Assembly (NCBI RefSeq): GCF_000507145.1
Contig: NZ_AYTO01000032.1
Location: forward strand, 1-64,000
Reading direction: 5' to 3'
DNA length: 64,000 nt
Source of the DNA: Bacillus tequilensis KCTC 13622
GTDB lineage: Bacteria > Bacillota > Bacilli > Bacillales > Bacillaceae
Shown: piece after piece, positions 28,750 through 39,800 of the stretch
Position numbering within the stretch: position 1 is the stretch's first letter
Layout of the letters: every line of letters starts with the position of its first letter
Translations under genes and position numbers: made by a program
Notes under the pieces: model-generated
Told to the model about the DNA's origin: nothing
Databases searched by the model: none
The model's input: only the letters and a program-made list of their open reading frames with translations

Positions 28750-29865
28750 ATGAATCAATCTTATCTCACGATTTTTTTCAGAACCCTCTTTGTCATATCA
28801 ATTACCGCAGGATTGATTGCTGCGGCCTATTATTCGTTTCCGTTAACTTATCCGTTCCTGATCGCCCTTATTCTTTCATCAGCAATTCATCCTGTTGTCG
28901 ACTATTTAGACAAAGTGACAGGATTTCCGCGAACGATAAACGTTCTGGGCGTGCTTGCTTTTTTTCTTCTCGCAGCCTTCGGCGTACTCACCATTCTCGT
29001 AGCTGAAATCGTAACGGGAACAGCCTATCTTGCAAAAACACTGCCTCCGCATATCAGCACGTTTATCTCATATTGTGAAAAACTGTTTTCAACTCATATC
29101 GAGCCGCTCTATAACGAACTGACCCTTTTGTTTCAAGAATTGGAGACCAATCAGCAGGCTTCCATTGTCACTCATATTCAGGCACTCGGTGATTCCGCCG
29201 CTAAAAATGCCGGTCTGCTGCTGTCGCACATTCTAGAAATGATCCCGAGGTTTTTCGCGCTTCTTCCAAACACGGCGGCGGTTCTGATTTTTTCACTTCT
29301 CGCAACATTTTTTATGACAAAGGATTGGCACAAGCTAAAAGCCATGCTCGTTTCGGTTCTGCCGGATCGGGTCATAGCTAACAGCAGTGCGATCAGCGGT
29401 GAATTAAAAAAAGCAATGACCGGGTTTATCAAAGCGCAGGCCGTTCTCGTATTCATTACGATGGTGATTGTATTTATCGGCCTTTCGCTCTTAAAAGTTG
29501 AACACGCGGCAACAATTGCTTTTTTAATCGGGGTTGTTGATCTTCTCCCTTATTTGGGTGCGGGCTCTGTGTTTGTGCCGTGGATTTTATATCTATCGGT
29601 TACGGGTCAGCTGCCTCAGGCAATCGGAATCGGCGTGCTGTACCTTATCGTTCTTATTCAGCGGCAGCTGACAGAACCTAAAATACTCAGTAAGTCTATT
29701 GGGATCGATCCGCTGGCTACGCTCATTGCCCTGTTTGCCGGTTTTAAAGCATTCGGGTTTTTAGGACTGATTGCCGGGCCTGCTGTTCTCGTCATCATCC
29801 AAGCCTTTATCACAACAGGCACATTAAAGGAGATATGGTCCTATATCACCGTTCAGCAAAAATAA
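28750..29865 (+). CDS. ytvI: AI-2E family transporter YtvI
   Basis: A 371-aa membrane protein of the AI-2E/PerM family with about seven or eight hydrophobic helices and a soluble segment near residues 85-150. Signature stretches are DLLPYLGAGSVFVPW and LTEPKILSKSIGIDPLATL near the C-terminus. Family members were linked to autoinducer export or Na+/H+ antiport, but the YtvI substrate is unknown; in B. subtilis it is annotated as a sporulation-associated permease. GAGGAGG precedes the ATG by 8 nt. It converges on fxsA at a shared terminator. Confidence 0.9.
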   Translation: MNQSYLTIFFRTLFVISITAGLIAAAYYSFPLTYPFLIALILSSAIHPVVDYLDKVTGFPRTINVLGVLAFFLLAAFGVLTILVAEIVTGTAYLAKTLPPHISTFISYCEKLFSTHIEPLYNELTLLFQELETNQQASIVTHIQALGDSAAKNAGLLLSHILEMIPRFFALLPNTAAVLIFSLLATFFMTKDWHKLKAMLVSVLPDRVIANSSAISGELKKAMTGFIKAQAVLVFITMVIVFIGLSLLKVEHAATIAFLIGVVDLLPYLGAGSVFVPWILYLSVTGQLPQAIGIGVLYLIVLIQRQLTEPKILSKSIGIDPLATLIALFAGFKAFGFLGLIAGPAVLVIIQAFITTGTLKEIWSYITVQQK

Positions 29866-29896
29866 AAAGCAGCCCATATTGCATGGCTGCCGTTTA
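29864..29896. terminator. Terminator between ytvI and fxsA
   Basis: GCAGCC (29869-29874) and GGCTGC (29885-29890) pair around CATATTGCAT with T-rich flanks on both strands; convergent genes share it. Confidence 0.75.
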
Positions 29897-30280
29897 TTAT
29901 TTGACGATAATCCGCTTGTTCTTCGACATTCCTCTCAGCCATTTGAACAGAATCGGCTTACACCATCTGCGGGTAATCGGAATCAGCAGACAGGCGCCGG
30001 CCAAATCTGATAAAAAGCCCGGAAGCATCAGCAATAGACCGCCAATAAAAATGCACAGGCCGTCAGCAATCGCTTCTCCAGGCATTTTACCATATTGAAG
30101 ATCACGCTGAACCTTGTAATACACTTCGGTTCCTTGTTTTTTTGCAGCTGCCGCGCCGATAATGCCTGTCAGAATCATGAGAAGGACCGTCGGCAAAATG
30201 CCGATCAGCTTGCCCGAAAAGAGGAATATGCCGATTTCTATTGCCGGAAACACAATAAAAAGCAAAAATAAATATCTCAT
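29897..30280 (-). CDS. fxsA: FxsA family membrane protein
   Basis: A 127-aa membrane protein (YtzA in B. subtilis) with three to four hydrophobic helices and the family stretch GIIGAAAAKKQG followed by GALLLMLPGFLSD-like sequence (here GGLLLMLPGFLSDLAG). E. coli FxsA (SuzF) relieves exclusion of phage T7 by F plasmids; in Bacillus its job is unknown. The start at 30280 follows GGGGGC at 7 nt, and the longer frame from 30367 runs back over the pyk terminator hairpin, so I reject it. It lies 93 nt after pyk, behind that terminator. Confidence 0.85.
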   Translation of the reverse strand: MRYLFLLFIVFPAIEIGIFLFSGKLIGILPTVLLMILTGIIGAAAAKKQGTEVYYKVQRDLQYGKMPGEAIADGLCIFIGGLLLMLPGFLSDLAGACLLIPITRRWCKPILFKWLRGMSKNKRIIVK

Positions 30281-30337
30281 ATCCAAGCCCCCTACCCGTG
30301 TAACACGCCTCTGTTCAGCATAAGGCAAGATAAAGAG

Positions 30338-30364
30338 AAAAGGAAGGGATTCCCCTTCCGTTTT
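30338..30364 (-). terminator. Terminator downstream of pyk
   Basis: GGAAGGG and CCCTTCC flank a short loop right after the pyk stop; the minus-strand tail is TTTTCTC. Confidence 0.75.
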
Positions 30365-30373
30365 CATCTGTGA

Positions 30374-32131
30374 TTAAAGGACGCTCGCACGGCCTTGGTA
30401 GACAGCGCCTCTGGCAGCGTCAACTGTAATTTCCTGGCCTTCTGTCAAAATTGAAGTCGCATTTTCCAAACCAACGATTACTGGAATGCCAAGACTTAAT
30501 CCGACGACCGCAGCATGACTTGTTAAGCCGCCTTCTTCAGTAATAAGAGCAGACGCTTTTTCAAGAGAAGCGATCATATCACGGTCAGTGCTCTTTGTTA
30601 CAAGTACCGCACCGTCAATCATTTTTTGCTCAGCTTCTTTTGTATTTTGTGCGATCACAACCGGACCGAAAGCTGATTTGCGTCCGATGCCTTGACCTTT
30701 AGCGATGATATCGCCGACAGTATGAACTTTCATTAAGTTCGTAGTGCCGGACTCACCGACAGTACCTGCCGTAATGACGATCAGGTCGCCGTGTTTTACC
30801 ATTCCGCTGTTCAATGATTTTTGGACAGCGTCCTCAAGCATCTCATCTGTTGTGTTTGCGTTTTGGCCGCTTTCAGCGAATACGCCAGATACAAGCGCAA
30901 GTTTTCTGGAAACAGATTCATTTACAGTAACCGCAACAATTGGCGCCTTCGGACGGTATTTCGCGATCATGCGCGCTGTATGGCCGCTTTCAGTCGGTGT
31001 TACGATCGCAGCAGCACTCAAGTTAATCGCCGTATGTGCGACAGATTGTCCAATTGCATCTGTAATCGTCATGCCTACTTGATCTCTGCGTCTTGAAAGA
31101 ATTTCTTTATAATTTAAAGCTTCTTCAGAACGAGACGCGATGTTATGCATTGTTTGAACCGCTTCAACCGGATAGTTTCCGGCAGCTGTTTCACCAGAAA
31201 GCATGATTGCATCTGTGCCGTCAAAGATCGCATTTGCAACGTCACTTGCTTCCGCACGAGTCGGACGCGGGTTGCGCTGCATGCTGTCAAGCATTTGAGT
31301 CGCTGTAATAACAGGTTTGCCAAGCGCATTGCATTTTTTGATCAGTTCTTTTTGCACGAGCGGCACTTCTTCAGCTGGAATTTCCACACCTAAGTCTCCG
31401 CGTGCAACCATTAAACCGTCAGACACTTCAAGAATCGCATCGATGTTGTCAACGCCCTCTTGGTTTTCGATTTTAGGAATGATTTGAATATCCTGAGCGT
31501 TGTGCTCTTCAAGAAGCTCACGGATTTCAAGCACGTCCGTAGAACGGCGTACGAAAGACGCTGCGATAAAGTCTACTCCCTGCTCAATACCAAAAACGAT
31601 GTCTCGCGCATCTTTTTCAGTGATGCCTGGAAGGTTAACGCTGACGCCCGGTACGTTAACACCCTTTTTATTTTTAAGCGTTCCGTTGTTTAATACTTTT
31701 GTTTTGATCTCGCCTTTAGCGGCATCAACAGCAAGCACCTCAAGACCGATAAGTCCGTCATCTAACAGGATTGTTGAACCTGTTTCAACGTCATCAACTA
31801 AGCCTTCATATGTCACTGAAATTTTATCCGTTGTTCCTACTACCTCGTCCATTGAAATGATAAGCTCTTTGCCTGTTTCAAGCTCAATGCCGCCGTTTTC
31901 CATTGTATGTGTGCGGATTTCAGGACCTTTTGTATCAAGCAGGATACCAACGTTTTTGCCAAGCTTTTTGCTTGCTTCGCGAATATTTTTAATTCTTGCA
32001 CCATGCTCCTCAAAATCTCCGTGAGAAAAGTTCAAACGAGCCACGTTCATTCCTGACTCCATTAATTTCGTAAGCATTTCAATGCTTTCACTTGCCGGAC
32101 CAATAGTACAAACAATTTTTGTTTTTCTCAT
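30374..32131 (-). CDS. pyk: Pyruvate kinase Pyk
   Basis: A 585-aa pyruvate kinase converting phosphoenolpyruvate and ADP to pyruvate and ATP. The barrel has TKGPEIRTH, the catalytic Lys segment [13 protein letters not shown] and TATQMLDSM. As in other Bacillus enzymes there is an extra C-terminal domain (about 475-585) like the PEP-utilising mobile domain, with [11 protein letters not shown] and a TSH motif. The ATG at 32131 follows GGAAG at 8 nt; the upstream in-frame GTG is inside the Shine-Dalgarno sequence. It lies 42 nt downstream of pfkA, so the two irreversible glycolytic steps share a transcript. Confidence 0.97.
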   Translation of the reverse strand: MRKTKIVCTIGPASESIEMLTKLMESGMNVARLNFSHGDFEEHGARIKNIREASKKLGKNVGILLDTKGPEIRTHTMENGGIELETGKELIISMDEVVGTTDKISVTYEGLVDDVETGSTILLDDGLIGLEVLAVDAAKGEIKTKVLNNGTLKNKKGVNVPGVSVNLPGITEKDARDIVFGIEQGVDFIAASFVRRSTDVLEIRELLEEHNAQDIQIIPKIENQEGVDNIDAILEVSDGLMVARGDLGVEIPAEEVPLVQKELIKKCNALGKPVITATQMLDSMQRNPRPTRAEASDVANAIFDGTDAIMLSGETAAGNYPVEAVQTMHNIASRSEEALNYKEILSRRRDQVGMTITDAIGQSVAHTAINLSAAAIVTPTESGHTARMIAKYRPKAPIVAVTVNESVSRKLALVSGVFAESGQNANTTDEMLEDAVQKSLNSGMVKHGDLIVITAGTVGESGTTNLMKVHTVGDIIAKGQGIGRKSAFGPVVIAQNTKEAEQKMIDGAVLVTKSTDRDMIASLEKASALITEEGGLTSHAAVVGLSLGIPVIVGLENATSILTEGQEITVDAARGAVYQGRASVL

Positions 32132-32173
32132 TTGGTTCACTTCCTTCTGAAATCTTCAGCCTTCAGCTGTGCG

Positions 32174-33139
<966 letters not shown>

Positions 33140-33231
33140 TCACCTCAGCAACATATATGATTAAACATAACATGATCATTGCCCTAAAAACAATGAAAAG
33201 GGATCTCCATCCTCCCTATGAAACCCTACCT

Positions 33232-33237
33232 ATTATA
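33232..33237 (-). promoter_or_regulatory. pfkA -10 box
   Basis: TATAAT on the minus strand, preceded 17 nt upstream by TTTAAA, a weak -35. The predicted leader of pfkA-pyk is about 95 nt. Confidence 0.55.
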
Positions 33238-33280
33238 CAATTAAATAAATTGTTTTTAAATAAAATTTAAAGAATGTCAC

Positions 33281-33317
33281 AAAAAATAAACGTGAGCCAA
33301 AGGCTTCACGTTTATTT
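33281..33317 (-). terminator. Terminator downstream of accA
   Basis: AAATAAACGTGA..CC (33285-33298) and GGCTTCACGTTTATTT (33302-33317) form a long stem overlapping the accA stop, with a TTTTTT tail on the minus strand. Confidence 0.88.
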
Positions 33318-34293
33318 AGTTTGCCCCGATATATTGATCTTCAGCCGAGACTTTGCCAATTGCTTTATATTTTTCATAGCGCTGCTGAACTAATTCTTCT
33401 TCGCTCAGCTTCAGCAAAGTTTTTAACGATTGTTTAAGGGTTTCATCCATATAGCTTGCCTGCAGCTTCACATCGTGGTGCGCTCCGCCTTTTACTTCTT
33501 TTATCATATGATCTATAATACCTAATTCTTTTAAATCAGGCGCAGTGATTTTCATTGTTTCTGCTGCTTTTTTAGCAAGACTGGAGTCCTTCCATAAAAG
33601 TGCCGCAGCACCTTCAGGAGAAATAACAGAATAAGTAGAGTTTTCCAGCATATGCAAGTGGTTCCCTACACCCAGACCAAGTGCTCCGCCGCTGCCGCCT
33701 TCACCGATGACGATGCAGATCACAGGCACTCGCAGACCGGCCATCTCAAACAGGTTTTTGGCAATGGCTTCGCTTTGTCCTCTCTCCTCCGCTGCTCGTC
33801 CAGGGTATGCTCCCTTCGTATCAATAAAACAGATAATCGGCCTGTTGAATTTGTCAGCCTGTTTCATGAGACGAAGCGCTTTTCGGTAGCCTTCAGGATG
33901 CGGCATCCCAAAATTGCGGACAAGGTTTTCCTTCGTATCTTTGCCGCGCTGATGACCGATTACCGTTACAGGAAGGCCATGGAACTTCGCTATTCCGCCG
34001 ACAATAGCTTCATCGTCCCCGTACGCTCTGTCTCCGTGGCATTCAAAAAAGTCGGTAAACAGGTGTTTGATATAGTCAAGCGTTGTCGGACGGTCCGCCA
34101 GACGGGCAATTTGAACACGGTCCCACGGCTTCAGATTTTTGTAAATATCATCCTGAAGTTTAGCGAGACGGTCTTCGAGCCGTTCGATTTCCGTGCTTAG
34201 GTCCATATCGGAATCTTGGGTGAATTTTTTTAGTTCGGCGATTTTTGTTTGCAGTTCAATTACCGGTTTTTCAAATTCTAATCTTGCAGCCAC
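33316..34293 (-). CDS. accA: Acetyl-CoA carboxylase carboxyltransferase alpha subunit AccA
   Basis: A 325-aa alpha subunit of the carboxyltransferase that moves the carboxyl group from carboxybiotin to acetyl-CoA, giving malonyl-CoA for fatty acid synthesis. An N-terminal helical segment with [18 protein letters not shown] sequence leads into the crotonase-like core; [14 protein letters not shown] near 210 and [10 protein letters not shown] near 237 are family landmarks. It overlaps the end of accD by 16 nt, so the two subunits are translated together in fixed ratio. The operon ends at a strong terminator. Confidence 0.97.
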   Translation of the reverse strand: MAARLEFEKPVIELQTKIAELKKFTQDSDMDLSTEIERLEDRLAKLQDDIYKNLKPWDRVQIARLADRPTTLDYIKHLFTDFFECHGDRAYGDDEAIVGGIAKFHGLPVTVIGHQRGKDTKENLVRNFGMPHPEGYRKALRLMKQADKFNRPIICFIDTKGAYPGRAAEERGQSEAIAKNLFEMAGLRVPVICIVIGEGGSGGALGLGVGNHLHMLENSTYSVISPEGAAALLWKDSSLAKKAAETMKITAPDLKELGIIDHMIKEVKGGAHHDVKLQASYMDETLKQSLKTLLKLSEEELVQQRYEKYKAIGKVSAEDQYIGAN

Positions 34294-35150
34294 TCAATGT
34301 CACCTCCTGTTTGATGGATATCCAGCAGATTTCCTAACGTTTTTTTCATGTCGTCTCGGTGAATAACCGCATCAAGCTGTCCATGTTTTAATAAAAATTC
34401 AGCCGTTTGGAAGTCCTCAGGCAGTTTTTCTCCTATTGTCTGTTCAATAATCCGTCTTCCGGCAAAACCGATCAGCGCACCAGGTTCAGCGAAATTGTAA
34501 TCGCCAAGAGATGCAAAGCTTGCAGATACGCCCCCTGTAGTCGGATGCGTCATGACGGAGATAATGAGGCCCTGTTCGTCACTGAACAGTTTTAAGGCAG
34601 AGCTTGTCTTAGCCATCTGCATCAAGCTTAGTATGCCTTCTTGCATTCTCGCGCCGCCTGAAGCCGTAAAAATAATAAATGGAACTTTATCAGCTTTCGC
34701 TTTTTCAATCGCAAGCGTGATTTTTTCACCGACGACTGAACCCATGCTGCCCATTCTGAATGAAGAATCCATAACGGCGACAACAGCCGGGTGCCCGCCG
34801 ATGGTGCCCTTGCCTGTCACAACAGCCTCGTTTAAGGATGTTTTCTCGCGATCTTTTTCAAGCTTTTCCAGATATCCCGGGAAACCGAGCGGGTTTTCCG
34901 ATAACATTCCTTGGTTGAATTCCTCAAAGGATTGTTCATCCATCAAGCTTTCGAGACGCTGTTTTGCGTTCATCGGGAAATGATAATCGCAGTTCATGCA
35001 TACCCGCATATTTTTATCCAACTCTTTAGTGAGCATGATTTTTTTACACTTAGGACATTTTGTCATAATGCCTTCCGGAACATCGTGCTTCGCTTGATCA
35101 GACGGTACGGAAGCATACTTTTTCTTTTTAGTGAATATATCCTTTAACAA
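34278..35150 (-). CDS. accD: Acetyl-CoA carboxylase carboxyltransferase beta subunit AccD
   Basis: A 290-aa beta subunit of acetyl-CoA carboxyltransferase. The N-terminal zinc ribbon has CPKC (about 32-35) and CMNC (about 51-54). The crotonase-fold core has [10 protein letters not shown] near 163 and [14 protein letters not shown], which bind the acetyl-CoA thioester. The TTG start at 35150 follows GGGAGG by 8 nt. It is the first gene of accDA, with a promoter 85-110 nt upstream and a 332-nt intergenic stretch before ytsJ. Confidence 0.96.
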   Translation of the reverse strand: MLKDIFTKKKKYASVPSDQAKHDVPEGIMTKCPKCKKIMLTKELDKNMRVCMNCDYHFPMNAKQRLESLMDEQSFEEFNQGMLSENPLGFPGYLEKLEKDREKTSLNEAVVTGKGTIGGHPAVVAVMDSSFRMGSMGSVVGEKITLAIEKAKADKVPFIIFTASGGARMQEGILSLMQMAKTSSALKLFSDEQGLIISVMTHPTTGGVSASFASLGDYNFAEPGALIGFAGRRIIEQTIGEKLPEDFQTAEFLLKHGQLDAVIHRDDMKKTLGNLLDIHQTGGDIEWLQD

Positions 35151-35230
35151 ATGATTACCTCCCTTTGTGAAGGGTCCTCTTCACCGCATGCCATCAAATA
35201 GATAGACTTGCTAATAACTTTACCGAAACT

Positions 35231-35259
35231 ATTGTACTTTTTTTGTCAAACGCTGTCAT
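35231..35259 (-). promoter_or_regulatory. Sigma-A promoter of accDA
   Basis: On the minus strand ATGACA (35254-35259), a 17-nt spacer and TACAAT (35231-35236). The -35 is part of the motif TGACAGCGT, whose inverted copy ACGCTGTCA lies about 80 nt farther upstream. The remaining intergenic sequence, 35260-35370, shows no gene. Confidence 0.7.
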
Positions 35260-35370
35260 CCTCAATTCGACAACTTTTTATTCGATGACGTGCTCGGAAA
35301 GGCTTGTAAGAAATCAGATAAGGTGTTGAAACAACAAGGTTGACAGCGTATTCAAAAATAATGTTAAACA

Positions 35371-35416
35371 CGGCTGAAATTTTTTTAAGGTTGCCCCCCT
35401 AAAAAAATTTCAGCCG
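35371..35416. repeat. 17-bp perfect inverted repeat downstream of ytsJ
   Basis: CGGCTGAAATTTTTTTA (35371-35387) and its exact reverse complement (35400-35416) flank a 12-nt loop containing CCCCCC. It follows the ytsJ stop by 66 nt. The T-run lies inside the stem, not after it, so it is unusual as a terminator, although it may still work as one. Confidence 0.8.
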
Positions 35417-35482
35417 CCAGTTTAACTTGAGAACAGCGCGCGGTCTCCGCCAACGCGCTGCCATTTTTGGAACGAATTAAAA

Positions 35483-36715
35483 TTATTCACCAATAATCGT
35501 AAGGTTTCTCGTTTTTTCAGCAACTTCCTCAGGGTCAACAGTGATTCGAGCAACGCCTGTTTCCATTGCCGCTTTTGCCACAGCTTTCGCAACTGCAGGC
35601 GCAACGCGTTTATCAAACGGTGCAGGGATAACGTAGTCTGCGCTAAGCTCATCTTCTGAAACCAATGAAGCAATGGCTTCAACTGCTGCAATTTTCATTT
35701 CTTCGTTAATGTGAGTGGCGCGAACATCAAGCGCTCCGCGGAAAATGCCCGGGAATGCAAGAACATTGTTTACTTGGTTCGGGAAGTCAGAACGGCCCGT
35801 TCCAATAACGCTTGCGCCAGCTTCATGCGCATCTTCCGGCATGATTTCCGGGTTTGGATTTGCCATCGCAAAGATAATCGGATCTTTTGCCATGGTTTGA
35901 ACCATTTCTTTTGTTAACGCTCCCGCTACGGACACACCGATAAATACGTCAGCGTCAACGATAACATCTTTCAGAGAACCGTCTTTGCGGTCTTGGTTCG
36001 TGAATTTCGCCACTTCGTTTTTGACATCGTTCATGCCGTTCGGGCGCCCTTCATAAATCGCTCCTTTTGAATCGCACATCATGATGTCACGTACGCCGTA
36101 ATGATGAAGAAGCTTGATAATGGCAATACCAGCCGCACCGGCGCCATTTGCAACAACTTTAATGGATGACATGGTTTTTCCAGACAGTTTCAGCGCATTT
36201 ACAAGACCCGCTACCGTTACAATGGCAGTACCGTGCTGATCATCATGGAAAACTGGAATGTTTGTTTCTTTTTTGAGCCGCTCTTCAATGATAAAGCAGT
36301 TTGGCGCTGCAATATCTTCGAGGTTGACGCCGCCAAATGTCGGTTCAAGCAATTTAACCGTTTCAACAATTTTATCAACATCGTTTGTGTTTAAAGCAAT
36401 CGGGAACGCATCTACGCCCGCAAAGCTTTTGAAAAGAACTGCTTTCCCTTCCATAACAGGAAGCGCGGCTTCAGGGCCGATATTTCCAAGGCCAAGCACA
36501 GCTGTACCGTCAGTCACAACTGCTACCATGTTCCCCTTCATTGTATAATCATATACTTTGTTAATGTCTTCATGAATATCCTTACACGGTTCTGCAACAC
36601 CAGGAGAATACGCAAGGCTTAAATCTTTCGCGTTTCTGACTTCTACTTTCGATTTAGACTCCAATTTCCCCTGATTGACTTTATGCAGGTGTAATGCTTC
36701 TTCTCTTAATGACAT
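35483..36715 (-). CDS. ytsJ: NADP-dependent malic enzyme YtsJ
   Basis: A 410-aa short-form malic enzyme converting malate to pyruvate and CO2. The N-terminal domain has the catalytic Tyr/Lys region with LAYSPGVAEPC and GLGNIGPEAALPVMEGK; metal-binding FHDDQHGTA is near 135, and the NADP fold has VVANGAGAAGIAI. It lacks the phosphotransacetylase-like extension found in long malic enzymes. In B. subtilis YtsJ is the main NADPH-forming malic enzyme in growth on malate. The ATG at 36715 follows AAGGAG by about 11 nt; the in-frame GTG at 36727 overlaps it. It is 136 nt downstream of dnaE. Confidence 0.95.
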   Translation of the reverse strand: MSLREEALHLHKVNQGKLESKSKVEVRNAKDLSLAYSPGVAEPCKDIHEDINKVYDYTMKGNMVAVVTDGTAVLGLGNIGPEAALPVMEGKAVLFKSFAGVDAFPIALNTNDVDKIVETVKLLEPTFGGVNLEDIAAPNCFIIEERLKKETNIPVFHDDQHGTAIVTVAGLVNALKLSGKTMSSIKVVANGAGAAGIAIIKLLHHYGVRDIMMCDSKGAIYEGRPNGMNDVKNEVAKFTNQDRKDGSLKDVIVDADVFIGVSVAGALTKEMVQTMAKDPIIFAMANPNPEIMPEDAHEAGASVIGTGRSDFPNQVNNVLAFPGIFRGALDVRATHINEEMKIAAVEAIASLVSEDELSADYVIPAPFDKRVAPAVAKAVAKAAMETGVARITVDPEEVAEKTRNLTIIGE

Positions 36716-36851
36716 TTTCCTAAACACTCCTTATGGATATTTTTTGATTCGTATACTGCTGCGGTGATTGCTGCATTCTGCGGAGTTGTTCTATCTGAAT
36801 ATTTAAACAGGATCGCATAATTGCTCCAATTGTATAATAAAAATCCAATCG

Positions 36852-39800
36852 TTACCACTGTTTTAAAACGACGTTTTTTTGCCCCAACAGCTCTTTTAAG
36901 CGATATAACACCTGATGATCCGCATGGATATGAAACGACTCAGGAAGCTTAATCGTCTGTTTTTGTCTTTCATAATAGAGATAAACGCCGGTTTCCCCTT
37001 TATGCTCCAGCAAAATGCGCTTAATCTTTGCCAGGATCTCCTGACTGTGCTGACTGCTTTCTATTTTTATATAAACCGACGGCACTTTCTCTGCATCCAT
37101 ATTTTCTAATAATTCTGCCCGGGACATGATGAACTGGACCTTATCTTGTCTAACTTCACATTTTCCCGCTGTGAACAAAAGAGCGCCTTCTCTTAAAACG
37201 GGAGAAAGCTGTCTGAATTGTTCAGGGAAGACTACGGCTTCCATTTCGCCGGTTTCGTCACTGAGCGTTAAAAACGCCATGTTTTGACCTGTTTTTGTTC
37301 GAATCGTTTTGATTTTCGACAGCAGGACTCCAAGTGAAAGCTGCCTTTTGACAGCCTGCCCGGCCTGCAGTATGGGCACTGCTCCGTGTGCTGCCAGCTG
37401 TTTTCTGTAGGCAGAGAGCGGATGATTTGAAAAATAAATGCCTAGCGTATCTTTTTCAAACGCAAGTAAATCCACAAGCGGAAGCTCATCAGTCTCGACA
37501 TACTTCGGCTTAATCGAAAACGATTCATCTAAAAACAATCCCATTTGGTCATCGTCCGCGGCGAATAGCTCAGCGTGTTCTAAAGCAACATCAATGGATG
37601 CGAGCAGCGTGGCCCGGTTTTGGCCGAATTCGTCCATCGCACCAGAAAAGATAAGTGCTTCAAGCGTTTTGCGATTTACGCTTTTTGACGGCACGCGAAA
37701 GCAGAAATCGAAAAGATCTTCAAATGGTTTTTCTTTTCTCGCTTTATATATATCTTTGACTGCTGAGACGCCTACACTTTTTATCGCGCGGAGGCTGTAT
37801 CTGACAGATCCGTCTTCAACTGTAAACGGAAAACTGCTTTTGTTCACTGACGGAGGAAGGATACGAATCCCGCTCCCCTTTGCTTCGTAAAGATATTGAG
37901 CGATTTTATCCTCATTGCCAATGACGCTTGTCAGCAATCCGCACATAAAATATAACGGATAATGAGCTTTCAAATACGCAAGCTGGCAGCCGATCATGCT
38001 GTATGCCACTGCATGGCTTCGGTTAAAGCCATAGTTTGCGAATTTGACGATTAAATCGTAGACTTCATTTGCAGTGTCTACAGAATACTCCTTTTTTAAG
38101 CACCCTTCAACAAAATGGCTTCGCTCTTTGTCCAGGATTTCTTTTTTCTTTTTGCTGACCGCCCGTCTCAGCAGGTCCGCCTCGCCTAAAGAAAACCCTG
38201 CCATGCGGGAAGCAATCATCATAATTTGTTCCTGATACACAATGACGCCGTATGTATCTTCCAAGATGCTCCTTAAATCTTCATGGGGGTAGTGAACAGG
38301 CGCCCGGCCGTGTTTACGGTCGATAAATAACGGAATATGTTCCATCGGGCCTGGCCGGTACAGCGCATTGACCGCCACAATATCCTCCAGACCCGAAGGT
38401 TTTAGCCGCTTCAGAACGCTTCTCATCCCTGAAGATTCAAGCTGGAAAATCCCTGTCGTATCCCCTTTTGACAGCAAGGAAAACGTTTTGTCATCATGGT
38501 AGGACATGTTTGAAAGATCTATTTTAATATTTTCTTCTTTTTCGATCATTGAAGTGATGGATTCAATCAGTGTCAGGTTTCGCAAGCCTAAGAAATCCAT
38601 TTTTAAAAGGCCCAGGTCTTCAAGATGGTCCATCGCGTATTGCGTCAAATAGATCCCTTCATGCCCTTCTTGAAGAGGGACAACATCCGTTAACGGTTCT
38701 TCACTCAGGACAACGCCCGCTGCGTGGGTTGATGCATGCCTTGGCAGTCCTTCTATTTTTCGGGCAATTGTATAGACTTGCTGTAGCAGGCTTGACTCCT
38801 GAAGCCGCTTATCCAGCTGCGGTGACTGCTGTCTCGCTTCATCAAGCGTCATGCCCGGCCTCGAAGGAATGAGTTTTGCAAGCTGATCTGCTTCCTTCGG
38901 ACTGACGCCGAATACTCTGCCGACATCCCGAAGCGCAGCTTTTGCCGCAAGTGTTCCAAAGGTGATAATCTGCGCGACGTGCATCTCACCGTATTTCTGC
39001 TGAACGTACTGAATGACCTCATCCCTTCTTGTATCCGGAAAGTCAATATCAATATCAGGCATGCTGATTCGTTCGGGGTTTAGAAATCGTTCAAACAGCA
39101 GGTGATGTTTGATCGGGTCAACATCTGTGATATACAGCACATAAGCCACAAGAGATCCTGCCGCAGACCCCCTTCCCGGTCCTGTCACGATCCCTTTTTC
39201 ATGGGCGTGCTTCATAAAATCCCATACGATCAGAAAATAATCGCTGAACTTCATGCGCTTGATGACATCGAGCTCATATTGAAGACGGCGAAGGTATCGT
39301 TCATCAGGGGTGCCAAAGCGGCTGCGGAGTCCTGCCATACAGATGTCCGTTAAATAATCATCAGCGGACGTTCCGTCTGGAGTCGGGAAAGACGGGAGAC
39401 GGGTCTGCCCGAGGCTGACGTCAACCCGGCACTGTTCCGCGATCTCAACAGAAGCTTGCAGCGCTTCTGGATGCTCCCGATAAATGTTTTGCATTTCTTC
39501 GAGTGGTTTCAAATCAAGATCGGGAAGGTCTTCGGCGGGTGCATCCGTCAGTTTCTCACCTGCTTTAATCGCTTTCAGACAGCGGTAAGCAGCCTTATCT
39601 TCTTTCCTGATGTAATGCACATCCCCCGTCGCCGTTACACGAATGCCCGTTTCTTCAGAAAGCCGCAGAATCTGCTCAGACAAAGCTTGATTCCCTTTAA
39701 AAGGCTGATAGGAAAAATAAAAGGCACCCTTTCCGAATATAGACTGAAAGTCACGCGCGGTTTGAGCGGCCTGTTCAAACAGCCCTCCTTCAAGAAGCGT

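Noticed and set aside
31500..32024. Open frame of about 174 codons opposite pyk, very rich in Ser and Pro
   Set aside because: Ser/Pro bias comes from the complementary codon pattern of pyk; no Shine-Dalgarno sequence.
33652..34200. Open frame of about 182 codons opposite accA
   Set aside because: Antisense to a core enzyme gene with no start signal; shadow frame.
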